NCBI GenBank assembly: GCA_910583745.1
Contig: CAJTZC010000031.1
Coordinates: forward strand, 1 to 12,184
Reading direction: 5' to 3'
Source of the DNA: an uncultured Bacilli bacterium
GTDB taxonomy: Bacteria; Bacillota_I; Bacilli_A; RF39; UBA660
Length of the DNA stretch: 12,184 bases
Shown: positions 7,855 to 12,184 of the stretch, in pieces
Layout of the letters: each line of letters starts with the position of its first letter
Position numbering within the stretch: the stretch's first letter is position 1
Notes under the pieces: model-generated
Seen by the model: the letters and a program-made list of their open reading frames with translations, nothing else
The model's database searches: none
Told to the model about the DNA's origin: nothing
Position numbers and translations under genes: made by a program

Positions 7855-7874
7855 TAAAGTGCTTTTCTTTTTTT
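7843..7874 (+). terminator. Intrinsic terminator of the thrS-yceD-rpmF unit
   Basis: GAAGAAAAG (7843-7851) pairs with CTTTTCTTT (7862-7870) around a 10-base loop that holds the rpmF stop codon TAG (7852-7854). Further T residues follow to 7874. Confidence 0.7.
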
Positions 7875-7888
7875 CTATCTTACTTTAC

Positions 7889-7917
7889 TTTACACAGAAT
7901 TTATTATAGAATATTAT
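7889..7917 (+). promoter_or_regulatory. Promoter of the rhomboid gene
   Basis: A -35 box TTTACA (7889-7894), a 17-base spacer and a -10 box TATTAT (7912-7917). The start codon lies 23 bases downstream and AGAGAGG (7924-7930) serves as binding site. Confidence 0.55.
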
Positions 7918-7940
7918 ACGTAAAGAGAGGTCATGAAGCG

Positions 7941-9092
7941 ATGATTACACAGAACCATGTAGATAAAAAAGATATGACACTTATGCAATTAGCACATTAT
8001 TTTATCACAGTCGAAAACTATACTCCGATTGTAGTCAAAGGTGTTAAAAACGAAATATGGCTCGAGAATACAGATGCTCCATATAAAATTATTCGAATAA
8101 ACGGAAATTACATACACAACAAAGAACAGTTGGATTTGGATTTATTTAAAATAGAGAACATCGTAAAGCAGGTAAAGAGAAAGACCTTAAGTTTTAGTGT
8201 TCGAACTCTCAATATACTTTTAGACATCGGTTCTACCGTCGAAGTAAGGGATGGAAAAAAAATAGAGACACTATATATCGATAGCAACAAAGATTTGAAA
8301 AAAAACAAACAGATCAACAATCTCTATCCAGAGTTAAAAGATAACCTCGTCGACACGACAGATGGCATCGAATTCGTGATCAATGTCACGAACGATATCA
8401 ATGTCAAAACGGCGGAAGAGAATCGCGAATACGAAAGAGTATTCAGTAAAAAGAAGAACATCGTGACAGAATTGCTCATCGCTATAAACATCCTCCTCTT
8501 CCTCGTTTCCTCAATAGGGACATTGACGGGGAAATTCGACTTACCTACGATGTTAGCATTGAACAAAAGAGCAGTCGTCTCAGGAGAAATATACAGGCTT
8601 ATCACATCGACATTTATGCATTTAAACATATTTCATCTCCTTATGAACATGTACGCATTACATATAATAGGAAGTCAAGTCGAATCCTATATGGGCAAAA
8701 GCAAATATCTGGCTATCTATATCTTTAGTGGTATTATTGGAAGCCTCTTATCGTGTGTAGTAAATGGATTAAGTGGTTGGTCACTCGGCGCAAGTGGAGC
8801 CATATTTGGACTGATGGGAACCCTCGTATATTTTGGTTACCATTATAGATTGTATTTAGACAGTGCACTGAAGACACAGATTATGCCGATTATTGCCCTA
8901 AACTTGCTCATCGGATTCATGATTCCAGACATCGACAATGCAGCCCATATTGGAGGATTAGTGGGCGGTCTATTTAGCACGATGGCTTTAGGGATAGAAA
9001 AGCGTTCTACGAGGCAAGACACAATAAACGGAACCATCTGTTCGACGATACTATTTATATTTTTGTGTTATCTAGTATTCTTTGCTAGATGA
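7941..9092 (+). CDS. Rhomboid intramembrane serine protease, GluP/YqgP-like
   Basis: Cleaves membrane proteins within or next to their transmembrane helices. The first 170 or so residues form a soluble domain containing EIWLE (38-42), which resembles the N-terminal cytosolic domain of Bacillus GluP (YqgP). Seven hydrophobic segments follow, near 175-194, 219-242, 254-275, 283-302, 312-327, 332-352 and 366-382. The catalytic dyad is S285 in GASGAIFG and H336 in AAHIGG; H232 and N236 in the second helix match the conserved HxxxN that shapes the oxyanion site. Bacillus GluP has a C-terminal TPR extension; at 383 residues this protein has none. The start at 7941 has AGAGAGG 10 bases upstream. In Bacillus GluP acts in membrane quality control and cleaves the magnesium transporter MgtE; substrates here are unknown. 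Monocistronic, with its own promoter and terminator. Confidence 0.95.
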   Translation: MITQNHVDKKDMTLMQLAHYFITVENYTPIVVKGVKNEIWLENTDAPYKIIRINGNYIHNKEQLDLDLFKIENIVKQVKRKTLSFSVRTLNILLDIGSTVEVRDGKKIETLYIDSNKDLKKNKQINNLYPELKDNLVDTTDGIEFVINVTNDINVKTAEENREYERVFSKKKNIVTELLIAINILLFLVSSIGTLTGKFDLPTMLALNKRAVVSGEIYRLITSTFMHLNIFHLLMNMYALHIIGSQVESYMGKSKYLAIYIFSGIIGSLLSCVVNGLSGWSLGASGAIFGLMGTLVYFGYHYRLYLDSALKTQIMPIIALNLLIGFMIPDIDNAAHIGGLVGGLFSTMALGIEKRSTRQDTINGTICSTILFIFLCYLVFFAR

Positions 9093-9101
9093 CACTTTTT
9101 T
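9065..9101 (+). terminator. Strong intrinsic terminator overlapping the end of the rhomboid gene
   Basis: GTGTTATCTAG (9065-9075) pairs with CTAGATGACAC (9085-9095), 11 pairs with one G-U, around a 9-base loop, then TTTTTT (9096-9101). The stop codon TGA (9090-9092) is in the 3' arm. Confidence 0.85.
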
Positions 9102-9135
9102 CTTGCAAAAAAATCTAGGCGATTGTGACAGAATA

Positions 9136-9144
9136 TGATATAAT
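9136..9144 (+). promoter_or_regulatory. Extended -10 promoter of the membrane-anchored protein
   Basis: TGA followed by a perfect TATAAT (9139-9144). I see no good -35 at 16-18 bases, which fits an extended -10 promoter. The ATG at 9168 has GGGAG (9154-9158) upstream. Confidence 0.55.
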
Positions 9145-9167
9145 GTTCCAAAAGGGAGCGGTGAAGT

Positions 9168-9986
9168 ATGGATAAAAAAATCCTATATGTCATAGGAGCT
9201 ATTTTCATAGGAGCGATATTGTTTGTAACTTGTTACATGATGGCAGAAAATAAGCTATTAAATTCAGATATTGGCAATATCAATAACCAAAAAAGAGAGA
9301 TAAAAGATAAAATAGCATTTAAAAATATCAAAAAGAGTGGAAATAAAATAATAGAGACTTTCAGTATCACGATGAATGGCAAAAAGACGAACTTCCAGAT
9401 TGAATATACATCCTCTAAAAAGGAGTCAGAAACGGAGATAAAAGGTATCTTTAAAGGCAAAACTTTGTATTCAAAAATTGCATCGACTGCAGAAACGCCA
9501 CAAGAAGACTTTTCAGAAAAAAATATAAAGGCCATTTTTACAGAAAACAATTTCCGTTTTATCAAAGGTACGGACGAAAAAACCTATCTTTTAGTGCTCG
9601 CGCCTACGAAAAAACATGACACTTATAGAGATTATCTATACATTTTGAACGAAAAGTTTGAATTTATCGAAGGGGACATGAACTACAACGGTTGTGGTGA
9701 AACCGGAGCGATGACAGTGAGAACAAATCGTGCACTTTATGAGACACAGAGTCCAATTGAAAATTTTGAAGATCAATTCGGATTGTGTGCAAATGGGGAG
9801 AACTGCAAAATAAACGTTAAGATTGAAGAATCGAAGATTCGCTATTTAAAAGTCTTTCCAAAATACGAAGAATTCAACTTTGGCAATATAGAAGAAAGAG
9901 TATACACTATATCTGACGATAAACTCAATTATACAGTCGAAAATACACACACAATCGTCAATGCGAACCACGAAATGTGTCAATAA
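9168..9986 (+). CDS. Membrane-anchored protein with four extracytoplasmic cysteines, unknown function
   Basis: I do not recognise a family. A short basic start (MDKK) and one hydrophobic helix (about residues 5-25) should anchor the 272-residue protein in the membrane with the rest outside. The residues before C22 (LFVT) are a poor lipobox, so a lipoprotein is unlikely. The outer part is rich in Lys, Glu, Asn and beta-like segments. It has two regions: about 45-105 (charged, threonine-rich strands) and about 118-272. Cysteines 176, 207, 213 and 271 could form two disulfide bonds. The GGGAG binding site is 9 bases upstream of the ATG. It is transcribed alone between two terminators. A surface or envelope role is inference from the topology only. 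Confidence 0.85.
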   Translation: MDKKILYVIGAIFIGAILFVTCYMMAENKLLNSDIGNINNQKREIKDKIAFKNIKKSGNKIIETFSITMNGKKTNFQIEYTSSKKESETEIKGIFKGKTLYSKIASTAETPQEDFSEKNIKAIFTENNFRFIKGTDEKTYLLVLAPTKKHDTYRDYLYILNEKFEFIEGDMNYNGCGETGAMTVRTNRALYETQSPIENFEDQFGLCANGENCKINVKIEESKIRYLKVFPKYEEFNFGNIEERVYTISDDKLNYTVENTHTIVNANHEMCQ

Positions 9987-9994
9987 ATTCTTAC

Positions 9995-10020
9995 AAAAAG
10001 CGACAGAAAGTCGTTTTTTT
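9995..10020 (+). terminator. Intrinsic terminator after the membrane-anchored protein
   Basis: AAAAAGCGAC (9995-10004) pairs with GTCGTTTTTT (10010-10019) with one G-U pair, around loop AGAAA; the 3' arm merges with a seven-T tract. The A tract on the 5' arm and the short 8-base gap after the stop codon fit a real terminator. Confidence 0.85.
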
Positions 10021-10038
10021 GCATTTCTTTAGAAATAA

Positions 10039-10047
10039 TGTTATAAT
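10039..10047 (+). promoter_or_regulatory. Extended -10 promoter of repeat-protein gene 1
   Basis: TGT followed by TATAAT (10042-10047), with only a weak -35 (TTTGCA at 10018-10023). The same extended -10 and following bases recur before the second repeat gene at 11356-11364. Confidence 0.6.
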
Positions 10048-10081
10048 AAACCACAATTTGAAAAAAGGGGGAAAATAAAAT

Positions 10082-11323
10082 ATGGATTCTGCAGAAAAGA
10101 TACGCATAGATTTGTATTTAAAGAAAATAGGCCACGAAGATGTAAAATCCAATAAACTTTATGATAGAGCTTATCAAACTGTCAAAGACCTTTTAGAGAT
10201 GCTCGAATGGCAAGACGAAAGATTTATAGGACTTTTGACCCCGAGCATTTGGAACAGCACTTATGAAACTGTCAGAAGCATTTTAAAAATGCCACATCCT
10301 GATAAACAAAACTTTCCAAATAAGATTATATGGGATGATGAAAGATTTGTAAGACTTCTAACTTCAAATATTTGGAACAGCAATTATGGAGAAGTCAAAA
10401 ATATTTTGACGATGAAACTCCCAAATAATCCAGATGAACTCACATGGGACGATGAAAGATATGCGAGTCTTTTAACTCCATCGATTTGGAACAGTACTTC
10501 TGAAAATGTTAAAAACATCTTAATGATGCCTCATCCTGATGAACCAGATAATCCAAAGAAAACCATTTGGGATGACGATAGATTTAAGAGACTATTGACT
10601 CCATCGATTTGGAACAGTACTTATGAAGAAGTTAAAAACATCTTAACAATACCTCACCCAGATGACCCAGATAAAACCATTTGGGATGACAAAAGATTTG
10701 CTAAACTTTTGACTTCGTCTATTTGGAAAAGCAATTCTGAAGAAGTCAAAAATATCTTAACGATACCTCACCCAGATGACCCAAATAATCCAGATAAAAC
10801 CATCTGGGACGATAAAAGATTCGCGGGTCTTTTAACTCCATCGATTTGGAACAGTAATTATGGAAAAATTAAAAACATTTTAACGATGAAACATCCTGAT
10901 AAGCAGAACTTTCCAAATAAAATTATATGGGATGATGAGAGATTTAAGAGGTTATTAACGCCTACTATATGGAATACTAGTTATGATAGTATTATGGATA
11001 AACTAGCTTTACCTTTTTGGTCAAACCCACTCTATGCTCATCTTTTAACTCCATCGATTTGGGCTATATCTACGGAGGGAATCGAAAATTCCATAAAGAC
11101 ATTTGAAGAATTGGGTTTGCAAAAATATATTTCACCAACATCGTTGAGAAAGTCATCTATTCAGATTAAGGCGCTTTATCATTATCTAGTAGAGAATAGA
11201 ATACCGGTCATTAAAGATGATAAACTACATCAGATTTTTAATTTAGCACCAATCGTATTAAAAGATAGATATGGACTCGATATGAAGGCCTTGGTTGCCC
11301 AAGAAAGAAAAAGGATGAATTAG
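10082..11323 (+). CDS. Tandem-repeat protein 1 (W-x-D-x-R-F ... LLTPxIW repeats), probable alpha-solenoid
   Basis: The family is not one I can name. The 413-residue protein has four parts. An N-terminal cap (1-42) ends in a degenerate half repeat, YQTVKDLLEML. Seven clear repeats start at W43, W84, W122, W163, W201, W242 and W283. A diverged eighth starts at W313. A non-repeat basic C-terminal domain covers about 343-413. The 30-residue core has conserved W1, D3, R5, F/Y6, L9, L10, T11, I14, W15, S17, V/I22, I25 and L26, which reads as two helices. A Pro/Asp-rich linker of 11 or 8 residues follows repeats 1-6, but none follows repeat 7. The C-terminal part (LLTPSIWAIS, then EELGLQKYISPTSLRKS) weakly recalls mTERF-type repeats, which bind nucleic acids. 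This resemblance is inference. There is no signal peptide or membrane helix, so it is cytoplasmic. A GGGGG-type binding site (10067-10071) precedes the ATG. It is paralogous to the next gene. Confidence 0.9.
   Translation: MDSAEKIRIDLYLKKIGHEDVKSNKLYDRAYQTVKDLLEMLEWQDERFIGLLTPSIWNSTYETVRSILKMPHPDKQNFPNKIIWDDERFVRLLTSNIWNSNYGEVKNILTMKLPNNPDELTWDDERYASLLTPSIWNSTSENVKNILMMPHPDEPDNPKKTIWDDDRFKRLLTPSIWNSTYEEVKNILTIPHPDDPDKTIWDDKRFAKLLTSSIWKSNSEEVKNILTIPHPDDPNNPDKTIWDDKRFAGLLTPSIWNSNYGKIKNILTMKHPDKQNFPNKIIWDDERFKRLLTPTIWNTSYDSIMDKLALPFWSNPLYAHLLTPSIWAISTEGIENSIKTFEELGLQKYISPTSLRKSSIQIKALYHYLVENRIPVIKDDKLHQIFNLAPIVLKDRYGLDMKALVAQERKRMN
10208..11107 (+). repeat. Coding tandem repeats of 114-123 bp in repeat gene 1
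   Basis: Units begin at 10208, 10331, 10445, 10568, 10682, 10805, 10928 and 11018, giving lengths 123, 114, 123, 114, 123, 123, 90 and about 90 bases (41, 38, 41, 38, 41, 41, 30 and 30 residues). The DNA itself is closely similar between units; ACTCCATCGATTTGGAACAG recurs in units 3, 4 and 6. Units 1 and 6 share nearly the same linker (HPDKQNFPNKII), suggesting segmental duplication or conversion. Confidence 0.95.
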
Positions 11324-11340
11324 CAAGTTAGCTTTTTGTG
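11308..11340 (+). terminator. Possible weak terminator after repeat gene 1
   Basis: AAAAAG (11308-11313) can pair with CTTTTT (11332-11337); a small inner AGC/GCT hairpin is an alternative. The stop codon is inside the loop. The stem is short and AT-rich, so the call is tentative. Confidence 0.35.
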
Positions 11341-11355
11341 TTTAATAAAAATAAA

Positions 11356-11364
11356 TGTTATAAT
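11356..11364 (+). promoter_or_regulatory. Extended -10 promoter of repeat-protein gene 2
   Basis: TGT followed by TATAAT (11359-11364), copied from the promoter of gene 1 together with the following AAACCACA segment. A weak TTGTGT lies 17 bases upstream (11336-11341). Confidence 0.6.
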
Positions 11365-11449
11365 AAACCACATTTAAAAAAGGAAGGAGGAAAATAAAGT
11401 ATGGATTCTGCAGAAAAGACACGCATAGATTTGTATTTAAAGAAAATAG
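11356..11449 (+). repeat. Duplicated promoter-leader-start segment (copy 2; copy 1 at 10039-10130)
   Basis: The -10 box, leader, binding site and first 16 codons of gene 2 closely match those of gene 1. Differences are confined to a few bases and small indels around the binding site: copy 1 has a run of G, copy 2 has AGGAAGGAGG. This marks a tandem gene duplication that included the promoter. Confidence 0.85.
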
Positions 11450-12184
11450 TACGAGAAGACTTAAAATGTGATAAACTCTATTGTAGGTCTTATCAGGCTG
11501 TCATAGACGTATTAGAAATGCCCGAATGGCAAGACGAAAGATTTGCAAGTCTTTTGACTCCAACGATTTGGAATAGCAACTTTGACGAAATCAAAAGTGT
11601 CTTCACAATGAAACACCCTGATAAGCGAAATTTCTCAGATAAGTTCATTTGGGATGATGAAAGATTTGCAAGTCTTTTGACTCCATCGATTTGGCAAAGC
11701 AATTATGAAGATGTCAAAAATATCTTAACGATGCCTCACCCAGATGAACCGAATAATCCAGATAAAACCATCTGGGATGATGAGAGATTTGCAGGTCTTT
11801 TGACTTCAACGATTTGGCAAAGCAATTATGAAGATGTCAAAAATATTTTCACAATGAAGCAAACAAATAACCCAGATAAACTCATCTGGGACGATGAGAG
11901 ATTTACAAGTCTTTTGACTCCATCGATTTGGCAAAGCAGTTATGAAGAAGTCAAAAACATCTTAACGATGCCTCATCCTGATGAGCCAAACAATCCGAAG
12001 AAAACCATATGGGACGATGAAAGATTTGCAGGTCTTTTGACTTCATCGATTTGGCAAAGCAATTATGAAAATATTAAAAGTATTTTGACGATGAAACATC
12101 CAAACGATTCAGATAAACTCATCTGGGATGATGAGAGATTTACAAGTCTTTTGACTCCAACGATTTGGCACAGCAGTTATGAAG
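11401..12184 (+). CDS. Tandem-repeat protein 2, paralogue of the preceding gene (3'-partial, runs off the window)
   Basis: An open frame of 261 codons from ATG 11401 to the window edge with no stop. The first 16 residues (MDSAEKTRIDLYLKKI) match those of gene 1 except one. The N-terminal cap is again 42 residues, ending in LEMPE. Repeats start at W43, W84, W125, W163, W204 and W242 (the last cut by the window end). Linkers alternate 11, 11, 8, 11 and 8 residues. Repeats are more uniform than in gene 1. The residue after the IW pair is mostly Gln here (IWQS) and mostly Asn in gene 1 (IWNS). An AGGAAGGAGG site (11381-11390) precedes the ATG by 10 bases and is stronger than that of gene 1. The C-terminal domain, if present, lies outside the window. 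Function is unknown, as for gene 1. Confidence 0.92.
   Translation, partial: MDSAEKTRIDLYLKKIVREDLKCDKLYCRSYQAVIDVLEMPEWQDERFASLLTPTIWNSNFDEIKSVFTMKHPDKRNFSDKFIWDDERFASLLTPSIWQSNYEDVKNILTMPHPDEPNNPDKTIWDDERFAGLLTSTIWQSNYEDVKNIFTMKQTNNPDKLIWDDERFTSLLTPSIWQSSYEEVKNILTMPHPDEPNNPKKTIWDDERFAGLLTSSIWQSNYENIKSILTMKHPNDSDKLIWDDERFTSLLTPTIWHSSYE
11527..12184 (+). repeat. Coding tandem repeats in repeat gene 2, array continues past the window
   Basis: Units begin at 11527, 11650, 11773, 11887, 12010 and 12124, giving 123, 123, 114, 123 and 114 bases before the cut unit. From unit 2 on, units alternate between two types: ASLLTP/TSLLTP with an 11-residue linker, and AGLLTS with an 8-residue linker. The real period there is therefore a 237-base pair of units. 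Confidence 0.95.

Noticed and set aside
7933..7944. Three-codon reading frame ATG AAG CGA TGA overlapping the rhomboid start
   Set aside because: The ATG is only 2 bases from the binding site, too close for initiation, and such a short frame is easily chance.
9168..9240. Lipoprotein signal peptide around C22 of the membrane-anchored protein
   Set aside because: The residues before the cysteine (LFVT) do not fit a lipobox, which needs small residues at -1 and usually -2.
10208..12184. Regularly spaced repeats that might suggest a CRISPR array or minisatellite
   Set aside because: Units are 114-123 bases, the frame is preserved throughout, and both arrays translate into one protein repeat; there are no short repeats with unique spacers.

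Overview
The window comes from an AT-rich, low-GC Gram-positive genome, most likely an uncultured gut-type member of the Bacillota. The evidence is threefold. A T-box riboswitch precedes thrS. The yceD-rpmF pair, a GluP-type rhomboid and AGGAGG-type ribosome binding sites are present. Most promoters match the -10 hexamer well and often carry an extended TGn element. The standard code is used: Trp is TGG and TGA is a stop. All convincing genes lie on the + strand. I saw no RNA gene, insertion sequence, integrase or CRISPR array.

Layout: (1) 9-1526, the C-terminal part of a membrane hybrid histidine kinase/response regulator whose N-terminus looks cut short. (2) 1630-4167, mutS, complete, with its own promoter and no mutL next to it. 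(3) 4276-5193, a 305-residue Asn/Pro/Gln/Met-rich, probably disordered protein of unknown function. (4) 5209-7854, a threonine T-box unit: promoter, T-box leader, thrS (lacking the TGS domain), a YceD/DUF177 protein and rpmF (ribosomal protein L32), closed by a terminator. (5) 7941-9092, a GluP/YqgP-like rhomboid protease. (6) 9168-9986, a membrane-anchored protein with four extracytoplasmic cysteines. (7) 10082-12184, two tandem paralogous genes with the same promoter and leader. Both encode arrays of a 30-residue helical-looking repeat joined by 8- or 11-residue Pro/Asp-rich linkers. The second gene runs off the window and has no stop codon here.

The housekeeping part (mutS, thrS-yceD-rpmF) is conventional. 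In the thrS unit, threonine supply as sensed through uncharged tRNA-Thr should set expression of the synthetase and, by read-through, of YceD and L32. Nearly every other gene has its own promoter and terminator, and several terminators overlap the stop codon of the gene they end.

The most unusual content is the repeat-protein pair at 10082-12184. It looks like a recently expanded modular alpha-solenoid family. Its C-terminal part weakly recalls mTERF-type repeats. Two adjacent positions in each repeat vary far more than the rest. The function is unknown to me. The second most unusual item is the Asn/Pro/Gln-rich protein after mutS.
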